Positions 35,278 to 44,358 of a stretch of DNA of 64,000 nt are shown in pieces. The stretch's first letter is position 1; each line of letters begins with the position of its first letter. Source of the stretch: JASHVB01 sp035508435 (GTDB lineage Bacteria > Pseudomonadota > Alphaproteobacteria > Acetobacterales > Acetobacteraceae). Where the stretch lies: assembly GCA_035508435.1 (NCBI GenBank), contig DATJNA010000115.1, positions 27,256-91,255 on the forward strand, in the 5' to 3' direction. The notes under the pieces were generated by a model. That model searched no databases and was not told where the DNA came from. It saw nothing but the letters and a program-made list of their open reading frames with translations. Both the position numbers and the translations under genes were made by a program.

Positions 35278-36441
35278 ATGGTGATCGCCGTTGTGGCGAT
35301 GTTCCTTCAGCAGACGTGCGGTTCCGTCGGACGCGTCCTGCCGGCTGTGCTTGCGCCTCTGATCATCCGCGAACTGCATGCCGACGCGTCCTGGGTCGGC
35401 ATGTATTTCGGCGTGGTGGCCGTGGCCGCACTGATCGGCCAGCTTGGCGCCGGCGGCTATATCATCCGCCACGGCGCGATCCGTATGAGCCAGGTTGCGC
35501 TGCTGTCGGTCGGCGCGGGCATGGCGGTGGCGGTGGTTGGCGGCGTGGCCGGCTTCGTCCTGTCGGCACTGGTGGGCAACGGTATCGCCGCGGTCGCCAC
35601 GCCGGCGAGTTCGCAATTGCTCGGCCGCTGGGCAGTGCGCCGCTACGCGCCATTCGCGTTCTCCATTGCCCAGACCGCGATTCCCGCCGGCATCCTGCTT
35701 GCCGGTTCGCTCGGGCCGCCGCTGGCGCAGCAGCTCGGTTGGCGCGGGACCATGCTGGTCAGCGCCGGTGCCTGCTGCTGCTTCGCCCTGTTGCTGCAGC
35801 CGTTGCAAGGGCGGCTGGACACCGAGGCGTCGCCGCACCACGCAATCCATCTGTCGGATTTTCACACCACCGTTGCCGGCGTGATGGCAGCGCCGGAACT
35901 ACGCGCACTCGGGCTGGCGTGCTTCGCGTTCAATGGACTTCAGGCGGTGTTCACCGCGTATTTGGTCACTTACCTGACGGCGCTTGGCTACGACCTGGTG
36001 ACGGCGGGCGCGCTGTTCTCAGCGGTGATCGCGATCGCCATCCCCTGCCGCATTTTGTGGGGCTGGGTTGGCAGCTTCCTGGTCCCGCCCCGCGTCATGA
36101 TGGCAGCACTGGCGTTCGGCATGGCGGTGAGCATAGCCCTGACCGGCATGTTTGGCCCGGCATGGCCGGCGCTGGCAATCGGCCTGGTCGCCGGCAGCCT
36201 GAGTGCCACCGCGATGTCGTGGCACGGCATTCTGCTGTCTGAGTCGGCGCGCCTGGCACCGCCGGGCCGCGCGGGCACCGTCACCGGCGGCGTGTTGTCT
36301 TTCGGCCAGATGGGCGCGCTGGTGTGCCCTCTGAGCTTCGCGCTGCTGCTGCGCACGACCGGAGGCTATGCCGCCGCATGGATTGTGTGCACGATTCCGG
36401 CAGTCTGGGTGGGCATGATTTTGCTGCGGGCAAGCCGATAG
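35278..36441 (+). CDS. MFS transporter
   Basis: A 387-residue protein with about 12 membrane helices, starting directly in helix 1 (MVIAVVAMFLQQTCGSVGRVL). WGWVGSFLVPPRVMMAAL marks the central loop region. Substrate unknown. ATG 35278 is taken; an in-frame TTG nine bases upstream is equally possible, and no clear ribosome site favours either. It stands alone after a REP element; the decayed region begins right after its stop. Confidence 0.8.
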   Translation: MVIAVVAMFLQQTCGSVGRVLPAVLAPLIIRELHADASWVGMYFGVVAVAALIGQLGAGGYIIRHGAIRMSQVALLSVGAGMAVAVVGGVAGFVLSALVGNGIAAVATPASSQLLGRWAVRRYAPFAFSIAQTAIPAGILLAGSLGPPLAQQLGWRGTMLVSAGACCCFALLLQPLQGRLDTEASPHHAIHLSDFHTTVAGVMAAPELRALGLACFAFNGLQAVFTAYLVTYLTALGYDLVTAGALFSAVIAIAIPCRILWGWVGSFLVPPRVMMAALAFGMAVSIALTGMFGPAWPALAIGLVAGSLSATAMSWHGILLSESARLAPPGRAGTVTGGVLSFGQMGALVCPLSFALLLRTTGGYAAAWIVCTIPAVWVGMILLRASR

Positions 36442-36454
36442 GAGCCTGAGGTTC

Positions 36455-36802
36455 GAAGCGAGGCAGCGCGTCCTGTCGCGCGAATGCTCCCATGCCGGTG
36501 TCGAGCACCGGCGGATCGGGTACGCCGGCGTTGCTAACTACGATGTCGATGCCGCCGAATTGCTTCTCTGCCGCTGTGACAAGCGCGGAAAGGCTATGCT
36601 CGTCGGCAAGGTCGGCAGTACCGATCTACGCCCTCTCGCCGGCGTTGCTCGCGCGTTGCGTTGCCCGGCGCGTTGCCTTGTCTTTCGAAGTCATGAACTC
36701 GCGATGACCGCCACCTGGCAAAGCCAGAACCATGACACGCCCGCGGCCGAGTCCGGCGCCGGCAACCAAAGCCACCCGTTCAGGCATTTTGCATACCTTC
36801 AT
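36455..36802 (-). pseudogene. short-chain dehydrogenase/reductase remnant
   Basis: In a single minus-strand frame one reads MPERVALVAGAGLGRGR (a degraded Rossmann TGxxxGxG), TSKDKAT, then an in-frame TAG (36626-36628), then ADLADEHSLSALVTAAEKQ, FGGIDIVVSNAGVPD with the SDR NAG motif. Similarity stops there, so the catalytic YxxxK half is lost. An internal stop, a damaged cofactor motif and truncation mark a dead gene. Confidence 0.75.
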
Positions 36803-36866
36803 ATCGTCTGCCAGCGGATCAACCAAGGTTGCGGCATTGGGGTCGTATTTTGCCGTAGGAGGTGGA

Positions 36867-36947
36867 ATGAAATACTTATGCCTCGCGTACGGTGCCGAGA
36901 AGGACTGGCAAGCGCTGACGAAATCCGCGCCGAACGCTGTCGCATGA
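36867..36947 (+). pseudogene. truncated YCII-related protein
   Basis: A good ribosome site (GGAGG) precedes ATG and 26 codons, MKYLCLAYGAEKDWQALTKS and six more, then TGA. The start is that of a YCII-type small protein of normally around 100 residues; the rest is gone. It is divergent from the SDR remnant, the sort of pair seen in intact genomes. Confidence 0.6.
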
Positions 36948-36970
36948 CCAGTTGACCAGCTCCGCCTTCC

Positions 36971-37375
36971 CTGATCCGCGCACCCCTCACCGAGCAAGTT
37001 ATCGGCCTCGCGATCGCCGTGCACCGGGCTCTTGGCCCAGGGATGCTGGAATTGGTCTACGAAACCTGCGTTGCCTTCGAGCGAGAGCAGTCGGCCACTC
37101 CGCCGTTCCGGCGACAGGCGCCAATCCCAGTCATCGACCGCGGCAATCGATCGAAAACGGGCCACCGTGCCGACCCTCTCCTCGACGACAAAGTCACCGT
37201 CGAGGTCAAGGCAATTCAGCGCACCGTTCCCGCGCACAAATCGCAGGTCCTCACCTACCCAGGCATGAGCGGCTGCGAAGTCGCCCTGCTCTTCAACTGC
37301 AACGAGCTCCACCTCAGAGACGGCCTGCGCCGCTCTGCAGACAGCAAAGCCAGGCCCACCGAACCTCCCGCCTGA
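36971..37375 (+). pseudogene. GxxExxY-type protein, degraded
   Basis: The frame reads LTEQVIGLAIAVHRALGPGM, LELVYETCVAFE, then VTVEVKAIQRTVPAHKSQVL and VALLFNCNELHLRDGLRR, matching the small GxxExxY family (possibly nuclease-like). An in-frame stop at 36953 and no ATG, GTG or TTG before the conserved LTEQ segment leave only a GTG (37019) inside the domain as a start. The middle part is diverged. I treat it as decayed, though a short product from 37019 cannot be excluded. Confidence 0.6.
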
Positions 37376-37389
37376 CTCAATTCACCGGT

Positions 37390-38364
37390 TCAACTCACCA
37401 GCACCGCCTTCCCGATCACCTTCCGCTCGATTACCGCCTGCAATGCCTCCGCGGCTCTCTCCAACGGAAGGCGATGCGAGATGCGTGACCGCAGCTTTCC
37501 CTCCCCGGCCAACTTCGTCAGCTCGCGCATGTTGGCGATCGCCAGCTCCGGCGCTGCCTCGTTCAGGCCGCCGATGCGCACGCCGATGGCGTCGATTCCC
37601 TTGATCAGCAGGTAGTTGCTGCGAATGTTGGTCGGGCCGCCACCCAGGAACCCCAGGATCAGCAGCCGGCCGCACCACGCGAGGCAGCGCAGCGATTCCT
37701 CTGTCACCTGCGCGCCGATCGGATCATAGACGATGTCCACGCCACGCCCGCCGGTGAGCTCCTTCACGGCATCGACAAAGCCACCCGCATAGCCGATGGC
37801 GTGATCCGCACCTTCCTCCAGGCATGCGGCGCGCTTCTCGTCCGAGCTGGCAGTGGCGATCACCTTGCCGCCGAGCAACTTGGCCACCTGGATTGCAGCG
37901 ATGCCGATGCCGCCGGCCGCGCCGTGCACCAACACCCATTCGCCCGCCCGCAACCTGCCGCGCTGCACCAGCGCGTGGTAGGCAGTGCCGTAGGCGCCAC
38001 GGAACCCGCCCGCCGCTTCCAGGCTCATGCCTTCCGGCACCTTGTCGCACAGCTCCGCCTTGGCGTTGCCCAGTTCGGCGAAGGCACCCAGCGTATGGCG
38101 GCTCATCACGCGATCGCCCGGTTGAAAATTGGCGACGCCCGCCCCCGCGGCAACCACCTCGCCTGCCGCCTCGCCGCCGGGGATGAAAGGCGGCTCGGGG
38201 CGAAACTGGTATTTCCCGGCCAGCATCAGGACGTCGACGTATTGCACGCCGCGAGCGCGGATTCGCACGGCTACCTCCCCCGGCCCTGGCGGTGGCGGGT
38301 CCGGCACTTCTCGCAAGGCCAGCACCTCGGGACCGCCGAATGCCTCGCACACTATCGCTCTCAT
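37390..38364 (-). CDS. NADPH:quinone oxidoreductase (MDR family)
   Basis: A 324-residue zinc-independent medium-chain dehydrogenase/reductase. The GroES-like N-terminus (MRAIVCEAFGGPEVLALREV, FIPGGEAAGEVVAAG) precedes a Rossmann domain with VLVHGAAGGIGIAAIQVAKLLG. It lacks structural zinc cysteines. It reduces quinones or enoyl groups with NADPH. Convergent with the GxxExxY remnant; upstream is a 10-bp inverted repeat at 38435. Confidence 0.88.
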   Translation of the reverse strand: MRAIVCEAFGGPEVLALREVPDPPPPGPGEVAVRIRARGVQYVDVLMLAGKYQFRPEPPFIPGGEAAGEVVAAGAGVANFQPGDRVMSRHTLGAFAELGNAKAELCDKVPEGMSLEAAGGFRGAYGTAYHALVQRGRLRAGEWVLVHGAAGGIGIAAIQVAKLLGGKVIATASSDEKRAACLEEGADHAIGYAGGFVDAVKELTGGRGVDIVYDPIGAQVTEESLRCLAWCGRLLILGFLGGGPTNIRSNYLLIKGIDAIGVRIGGLNEAAPELAIANMRELTKLAGEGKLRSRISHRLPLERAAEALQAVIERKVIGKAVLVS

Positions 38365-38434
38365 ATCGCAACATTCCCCAGTTCGAGGGATCGGTTAAGC
38401 GCAGACCACATCGGACCCCAAACACCGCACGTGC

Positions 38435-38471
38435 GACAGAGCCGGTTCCTCGCTGTCGGCACGGCTCTGTC
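38435..38471. promoter_or_regulatory. 10-bp perfect inverted repeat
   Basis: GACAGAGCCG (38435-38444) and CGGCTCTGTC (38462-38471) are separated by 17 nt, in the 432-bp gap between the divergent quinone oxidoreductase and Crp/Fnr genes. It could be an operator or an RNA hairpin in the oxidoreductase leader. I see no gene in the rest of the gap. Confidence 0.45.
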
Positions 38472-38741
38472 ACCACGGCAGAACAAGAGTGCGTGAGCGA
38501 ACCGTGTCGGGAGAATGCGAAACCGACGCTGTGAAACTTCGGTGCAAGGATTTGCCGTCGCCCCCCAAGCCCGCCAGGCGCGGAGGCGCATCAGGAAGTC
38601 CTGCCAAATCCATCTGTTCGGAGCGATTCCTGCCCAGCCGACTGAAACAAACCAAGCGCAACGAAATCTGCGGGCGACACGGTCGTCCGGCTCATGTCCG
38701 CAACATGCACGTTTCGTAATGCAACAATGGCACCAACGGTC

Positions 38742-38755
38742 TTGATCGAGGTCAA
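38742..38755 (+). promoter_or_regulatory. FNR/FixK-like box
   Basis: TTGATCGAGGTCAA matches the TTGAT-N4-ATCAA consensus with one mismatch. It lies 42 bp before the probable start of the Crp/Fnr gene, fitting autoregulation or control by another Fnr-type protein. Confidence 0.55.
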
Positions 38756-38796
38756 CTAACATCGGTATGCGTGCGTGTCCCGTACAGGTCATCCCG

Positions 38797-39558
38797 ATGT
38801 CCGTCACTGCGCTTCGTCCCGATCCGATCCGCCCCGCGTCATCCAGTCCCTCCTCGCTATCGGACCTGTTGCGCCTCACGCCGCTTTTCGAAAGCCTCGA
38901 CGACAAGCTGATCGACAGCCTGGCAGCCATTACACGGGAGGTGCGGCTGGCCGAGGATGTCGAGGTCTGTCGTCAGGGCGGCCCGCCACAGCATCTGCAT
39001 GTACTGCTTGAAGGTCGGGTGGCGCTATGGGCGAGCGCGCCGGACGAGTCGCGCGCCGCGGTAGAGGTGATCCGTCCCCCCGGGTATTTCGTGCTGGCAA
39101 CGGTGTTGAGTCGCCTGCCGCACCTGATGACGGCGCAGACGGTGTGCCCGTCGCACCTACTGGCGATTGATACCGAGGGCTTGCACGCACTTCTGGCGCG
39201 CGACGTCAGCCTGGCCGCGGCCTTGCTGCATGCGGAAGCCCTGAGTTTCCGCGCGCTGGTGCGCCAGGTGCAGGATCTGAAGCTGCGGACGGCGGCGCAG
39301 CGGCTGGGCTGCTACCTGCTGGCGCTCAGCAACGAGCCCGAGGCCAGCAGCGACAAGTTCCGCCTGCCGTTCGACAAGCGCTTGCTCGCCGCGCGGCTCG
39401 GCTGCCGGCAGGAGAACCTGTCGCGCGCCTTCGCCGCGTTGCGCGGCGTTGGCGTGGAGACGCATGGTGCACGGGTGATCCTGCACGACATTCCGGCGTT
39501 GCGCGCCTTCGCCGTGCCGGACGAGTGCGTCGACCCGGGATTGGCGTTCTCAGGCTGA
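38797..39558 (+). CDS. Crp/Fnr family transcriptional regulator
   Basis: A 253-residue regulator: a cyclic-nucleotide-binding-like sensor fold (LFESLDDKLIDSLAAITREV, LHVLLEGRVALW), a long dimer helix, and a winged helix with the recognition region LLAARLGCRQENLSRAFAALR. There is no N-terminal cysteine cluster for an Fe-S centre, so it is not a classical oxygen-sensing FNR. The NnrR/DNR-like group, some of which sense NO, is possible. ATG 38797 is preferred over 38767, which lacks a ribosome site. An FNR-like box sits upstream. Confidence 0.85.
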   Translation: MSVTALRPDPIRPASSSPSSLSDLLRLTPLFESLDDKLIDSLAAITREVRLAEDVEVCRQGGPPQHLHVLLEGRVALWASAPDESRAAVEVIRPPGYFVLATVLSRLPHLMTAQTVCPSHLLAIDTEGLHALLARDVSLAAALLHAEALSFRALVRQVQDLKLRTAAQRLGCYLLALSNEPEASSDKFRLPFDKRLLAARLGCRQENLSRAFAALRGVGVETHGARVILHDIPALRAFAVPDECVDPGLAFSG

Positions 39559-39623
39559 ACAGGCGCGCTCCGTCGGGGCGAGGGGCATTTCCACGTCCCG
39601 CTTGGGGCTTCACACCTCCCGCC

Positions 39624-40661
39624 TCACGCCAGCCATGACTCCGCCCCTTGCGTCGTGAAATGCACCCCGCTGGCCGCGGCCCCCGCATCATTCAGCGCGC
39701 GCACCACCTCGAACCGCCGATCCGGCGGCACGATGAACATTGTGAACCCGCCGCCGCCGGCGCCTGACACCTTGCCGCCCGTCGCCCCGTTGGCAAACGC
39801 CAGGTCGTACAGTGTCTCGATCCGGCCATTGCTGATGCCCGGCGCGGTCTGCTGCTTCGCGACCCACGAGCGGTTGAGCACTTCCGCCATGCGGGGAATC
39901 TGCCCGCGCAGCAGCGCGTCCTTCATCTCCGTCGCGTCGCGCTTGAGTTGATGCAGCGCCTCCAGCGCCGCCTCGCCATGTTCTGACATGCGGCGCTGTT
40001 GCTCCACAATGATCGCCTCCGAGCGGCGTGAGACACCGGTGAAGCAGATCACCATCGAGGTCTCCAGCTCGTTCAGCACCCACGGCGTGACACGCAACGG
40101 ATTGACGATCACCCGGTCGGCGGCATGGAATTCAATGAAATTCACGCCGCCGAACGTCGCCGCGTACTGGTCCTGCTTGCCGCCGGCCAAGCCCAGCTCG
40201 ATGCGTTCGACCTCGAAGGCGATGTGTGCCACGTCATACGGGCCGAGCGGTGCGCTGAGGTATGCCGTGAAGGCCTCCACCATCGCCACCACCAGCGCCG
40301 AAGACGATCCCAGCCCGGATCCCGGCGGCGCATCGACATAGGACACCAACCGGATCGGCGGCACCCTGCCCGACGCGAACCGCCGCAGCATGTGGCGTGC
40401 AACGCCGGCATGCAGTTGCAACCGTGCCTCGTCCAAGGCCTCGAGGTCCGAGGGGAAATCCTCGGCGATCCCGAGGTCTGGTGCGGCGAAATGCAGGCGG
40501 CCGTCCGCGGCCGGCTCGATGAAGGCATAAGCGTAGCGGTCGATCGTCATGTTCAGCACCGCGCCACCGTATTCGTCGCAATATGGGCTCAGGTCGGTGC
40601 CGCCGCCGGCAAAGCCGAGCCGCAATGGGACGCGTGCACGCACGACGGATCTGGGCGTCAT
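39624..40661 (-). CDS. GHMP kinase, heptose-7-phosphate kinase-like
   Basis: A 345-residue sugar kinase. It has the N-terminal RARVPLRLGFAGGGTDLSPY, the ATP loop PPGSGLGSSSALVVA and C-terminal GGKVSGAGGGGFTMFIVP. These fit the D-glycero-D-manno-heptose 7-phosphate kinase (HddA-like) group, which feeds GDP-heptose for cell-surface sugars. No other heptose gene is nearby. The start at 40661 has GAGGAG upstream. Confidence 0.82.
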   Translation of the reverse strand: MTPRSVVRARVPLRLGFAGGGTDLSPYCDEYGGAVLNMTIDRYAYAFIEPAADGRLHFAAPDLGIAEDFPSDLEALDEARLQLHAGVARHMLRRFASGRVPPIRLVSYVDAPPGSGLGSSSALVVAMVEAFTAYLSAPLGPYDVAHIAFEVERIELGLAGGKQDQYAATFGGVNFIEFHAADRVIVNPLRVTPWVLNELETSMVICFTGVSRRSEAIIVEQQRRMSEHGEAALEALHQLKRDATEMKDALLRGQIPRMAEVLNRSWVAKQQTAPGISNGRIETLYDLAFANGATGGKVSGAGGGGFTMFIVPPDRRFEVVRALNDAGAAASGVHFTTQGAESWLA

Positions 40662-41062
40662 CGCGCTTGGCTCCTCGCAATCTCGTGACAGCGCATAATA
40701 CTGCTTGGGCTGCGCCGGATTCCAGCGGCGCGTAGCTTCGGGGCCATGCAACTCCGTTGCAGGTTCGGCGTTAGCTGGACGCTGAGGGGCGGCGGCGAGC
40801 ATGGCCCAACGCCCGCATCTCGCGGGACCAAAGGGCACTCGGGGGGCGCTCCCGGCTATGTGATGCCCGTCGCCGGTTTGCGAGCGGCGCCGCGTATCGC
40901 GCCTGCCGCAGAGTTGGGGCACGTCGTGTCGCGGAGGCGGGGCAGGGACCCGCCGCGCGACAGGCTTGCTCGGCACTGGACGGAATTCGTGGCAGGTAGG
41001 ACGGGACAAAACATTTGCTCTCCGCATCCAGCGGCACCTTATCGCGTCAAGGGAAGCAGGGA
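40662..41062. other. divergent intergenic region, GHMP kinase / glgE
   Basis: These 401 bp hold no credible gene. They must carry the promoter of the glgE cluster and that of the kinase. The only ordered motif I see is the TGCAAC palindrome at 40747. Confidence 0.55.
40747..40761. promoter_or_regulatory. TGCAAC-TCC-GTTGCA palindrome
   Basis: A perfect 6-3-6 inverted repeat, 85 bp upstream of the kinase start and about 300 bp upstream of glgE. The form suits a dimeric repressor operator. No repressor of the LacI type is encoded in the window. Confidence 0.35.
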
Positions 41063-44000
41063 ATGGCGGTAAAGATTTACCATGTGCATCCATTGGTCGC
41101 CGGACCGCTCACCACCTGGCCCGCTTTGTTCGAGCGCATCCGGGCCATGGGCTTCGACCATGTCTGTCTGGCACCGCCCTTTGCCCCCGACGCCGGCGGC
41201 GACATCTACGTCACCGCCGATCATGAGGCGCTGCATCCCGCGCTGGGCTGGGAAGGTCCGGCAGACGCCGGCATCGCCCACATCGCGAGGCTGGCCGGCC
41301 ATCACGGGTTGCGGCTTATGCTGGATCTGGTGTTGTACCAGGTGGCGGCGGACGCCGTGCTGCGCCGCCGCTCGCCCGACTGGTTCAGCACCGGCTTCTG
41401 CGGCGGCCCGCCCGATCCGCGCCGCGCACCCGCCCGGCCTGATGCCGCGGCGCCGCGCTTCGGCGCCACCGACTCCGCCGAGGGCCTGGTTGCTTGGTGG
41501 TCGGACCGTATGGCCTGCCTGATCCACGCCGGTGCGGCCGGCTTTCGCGCGGTCGAACCGGATCGTGTCCCGCCCGGCATCTGGCGCCGCCTGATCGAGC
41601 GCCTGCGCGCGACCGGCGCCGATGCCCTGATGTTGGCGTGGACGCCGGCCACAGACCGTGCCGCCGCGACTCGCCTGGCCGGGGTTGGCTTCGACCTCGT
41701 GGCAGGATCCGTGGCCTGGTGGGACGGGCGTTCGTCCTGGCTGACGGAGGAACTCGGCGCCCTGCGCCCGGTCGCCCCCGCTATCGGCTCGCCGGAGCCC
41801 TCCTTCTTCGAGCGGCTCGCCGCCCGCCTGCCGTTCGGCACAGATATCGCCGGTGCCTACCGCCATGCGTTGCGCGTCACCGCCGCCGTCGCCTCAGGCA
41901 TGTTGGTGCCGATGGGCTTCGAATACGCCACCCGCCGTCCGTTCGATGCGGCGCGAGCAACGCCGGAGGACCTGCGCCATGCTCAGGCGGAAGCGCCTTG
42001 CGATCTCGGTGTCGATATCGCCCAGGCGAACGAGTTGCTCGACCGCGTCGCGGCGCTGCGGCTGGGTGGGGCGCTGCGGCAACTTACGGCGTCTTCCGCG
42101 CGAGCCACTGCCCTGCTGCGCTGCGACGCGCCGGATCCGCGCGCTGCCGGCCGCGCCGCGGTGGTGCTGATCAACCCCGATCTCGCCAGCGCGGCGCCGT
42201 TGCCGATCGACCTTGCCACGCTACCGCCCGTGGCCGGCGCAGCGTTTGGCGCCCCGGAGCCACTGGATCACAGCATCGACCCGGTCATCCCGCTCGAGCC
42301 AGGGGAAGTCCGCGTCCTCGCTTACCAGCCGGTCAGGCCGATCCTGCATGCCGCGGAGGTGCCGGCGCTGGACCATGACGCCGCCGTCCACACTCGCATT
42401 GCCATTGAAGCGATCACGCCGTCGGTTGCCGATGGCGACTACGCAGCCAAGCGTGTGGTGGGCGAGACCGTTACCGTCACCGCCGACATCGTGGCCGACG
42501 GCCACGAGGTGCTGGCGGCTTCCCTTCTTTGGCGCGCCGCCGACGAGACCTCGTGGCGGCGCCATCCGATGACCCTCGTGAACAACGACCGCTGGCAGGC
42601 GGTCTTCACGCCCGCCCGCGTCGGCCCGCATGTTTTCACCGTGGAGGCCTGGTGGGACGTGTGGGGCACCTTCCGCCACGATCTTGACGCCAAGCACGCG
42701 GCCGGCGTGCCGGTGACGCTGGAGATCGAGGAAGGCCGCCGCATGCTGGATGCCGCCGCTCGCCGGGCGGAGGGGCCGAAGCGGGACAAGCTCGCTTTGC
42801 TGCTTGGCCAATTCAATGCAGCCGATGACCCGGCCCGCATCGACCTGCTGCTGTCCGACCCGGCGCGGGCCGCGATGCAATCGGTGGACCCCCAGGAGTT
42901 CCTGGTCCGTCACAGGCCGCCGCTGCGGCTGGACGTTGATCGGCCGCAGGCTGCCTTCGCAAGCTGGTACGAATTGTTTCCGCGCTCGGAGACGCAAGAC
43001 CCATCGCGCCACGGCAGCTTCGACGACGTGATCGCCCGCCTGCCCGCGATCCGCGCCATGGGTTTCGACGTGCTGTATTTCCCGCCGATCCATCCGATCG
43101 GCCACACCAACCGCAAGGGCCGCAACAACGCGCTGCGCGCCGAACCCAGCGACGTCGGCAGCCCCTATGCGATCGGCAGCGAGGAAGGCGGGCACGACGC
43201 GATCCATCCGCAGCTCGGCACTTTGGTGGATTTTCACCGCCTGGTCGCCGCGGCAAAGGCGCATGAACTGGAAGTGGCGCTCGACTTCGCCATCCAATGC
43301 TCACCCGACCATCCCTGGCTAAAGCAACACCCGGACTGGTTCCGCTGGCGGCCGGACGGTTCGCTGCGCTACGCCGAGAATCCGCCGAAGAAATACGAGG
43401 ACATCGTCAATCCCGATTTCTTTGCGCCGGCGGCGTTCCCCGCGCTGTGGCATGCGCTGCGTGACGTGGTTCAATTCTGGGCGGACCAAGGCGTGCGCAT
43501 ATTCCGGGTGGACAATCCGCATACCAAGCCGATGCCGTTCTGGCGCTGGATGATTGCCGATATCCGCGACCGTCACCCTGACGTGATCTTCCTCGCCGAG
43601 GCATTCACGCGGCCGAAAGTGATGTACCGGCTGGCGAAGCTGGGCTTCACACAGTCCTATACCTACTTCACCTGGCGCAGTACAAAACAGGAACTCACCG
43701 ACTACCTCACCGAGCTGTCCACCCTGCCGGTCGCCGACTTCTTCCGTCCGAACTTCTTCGTCAACACGCCGGACATCAACCCGCCCTTCCTTCAGACGGG
43801 CGGCCGCCCGGCGTTCCTGATCCGCGCCGCGCTGGCGGCGATGTTGTCCGGACTGTGGGGGATGTATTCCGGTTTCGAGATTTGCGAGTCGGCACCGCTG
43901 CCGGGCCGCGAGGAATATCTGGATGCAGAAAAATACCAGATCCGCGTGCGCGATTACACCGCGCCCGGCAATATCGTGGCCGAGATCACGGCGCTGAACC

Positions 44001-44335
44001 GCATCCGCCGCGAGCATCCGGCGCTGCAAACGCATCGCGATGTGACGTTCCATCCTGCCTTCAACGACCAGGTGCTGTTGTTCTCCAAGCGCGTGCCGGA
44101 AGACCGCGAGATGATCCTGGTCGCAGTCAACCTCGATCCGCACCACGCGCAGGAAGCCGATGTCGAGGTGCCGCTATGGGAACTCCGCCAGCCGGACAAC
44201 GGCGCGCTCGACGTGGTGGACCTGATGCGTGGTCACCGCTTCACCTGGTACGGCAAGCGTCAGCATATCCGCCTCGACCCCGCCGATCTGCCGTTCGCGA
44301 TCTGGCAGGTGACCGCGCCGGGAGTGCCGAAATGA
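41063..44335 (+). CDS. glgE: GlgE maltosyltransferase with extra N-terminal inactive GH13-like domain
   Basis: A 1090-residue protein; GlgE proper (GH13_3) transfers maltose from maltose 1-phosphate to alpha-1,4-glucan and is normally about 660-700 residues. Residues about 442-620 are the GlgE N/S-type beta-sandwich and about 630-1085 the catalytic barrel, with nucleophile Asp817 in FRVDNPHTK and acid Glu846 in FLAEAF. Residues 1-300 form a second amylase-like barrel with GFDHVCLAPPF, LMLDLVLYQVA (normally NH) and GFRAVEPDRVP, where the nucleophile Asp is Val. Its third region also lacks Glu. A short beta-rich linker follows. The ATG has a GGAAGCAGGG ribosome site. First gene of the cluster. 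Confidence 0.9.
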   Translation: MAVKIYHVHPLVAGPLTTWPALFERIRAMGFDHVCLAPPFAPDAGGDIYVTADHEALHPALGWEGPADAGIAHIARLAGHHGLRLMLDLVLYQVAADAVLRRRSPDWFSTGFCGGPPDPRRAPARPDAAAPRFGATDSAEGLVAWWSDRMACLIHAGAAGFRAVEPDRVPPGIWRRLIERLRATGADALMLAWTPATDRAAATRLAGVGFDLVAGSVAWWDGRSSWLTEELGALRPVAPAIGSPEPSFFERLAARLPFGTDIAGAYRHALRVTAAVASGMLVPMGFEYATRRPFDAARATPEDLRHAQAEAPCDLGVDIAQANELLDRVAALRLGGALRQLTASSARATALLRCDAPDPRAAGRAAVVLINPDLASAAPLPIDLATLPPVAGAAFGAPEPLDHSIDPVIPLEPGEVRVLAYQPVRPILHAAEVPALDHDAAVHTRIAIEAITPSVADGDYAAKRVVGETVTVTADIVADGHEVLAASLLWRAADETSWRRHPMTLVNNDRWQAVFTPARVGPHVFTVEAWWDVWGTFRHDLDAKHAAGVPVTLEIEEGRRMLDAAARRAEGPKRDKLALLLGQFNAADDPARIDLLLSDPARAAMQSVDPQEFLVRHRPPLRLDVDRPQAAFASWYELFPRSETQDPSRHGSFDDVIARLPAIRAMGFDVLYFPPIHPIGHTNRKGRNNALRAEPSDVGSPYAIGSEEGGHDAIHPQLGTLVDFHRLVAAAKAHELEVALDFAIQCSPDHPWLKQHPDWFRWRPDGSLRYAENPPKKYEDIVNPDFFAPAAFPALWHALRDVVQFWADQGVRIFRVDNPHTKPMPFWRWMIADIRDRHPDVIFLAEAFTRPKVMYRLAKLGFTQSYTYFTWRSTKQELTDYLTELSTLPVADFFRPNFFVNTPDINPPFLQTGGRPAFLIRAALAAMLSGLWGMYSGFEICESAPLPGREEYLDAEKYQIRVRDYTAPGNIVAEITALNRIRREHPALQTHRDVTFHPAFNDQVLLFSKRVPEDREMILVAVNLDPHHAQEADVEVPLWELRQPDNGALDVVDLMRGHRFTWYGKRQHIRLDPADLPFAIWQVTAPGVPK

Positions 44336-44358
44336 CTGCGCCGGCGATCCTCAGGAAC

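Noticed and set aside
36626..37312. 228-codon minus-strand frame over the decayed region
   Set aside because: It is the antisense of the GxxExxY remnant joined to the N-terminus of the SDR remnant, not one protein.
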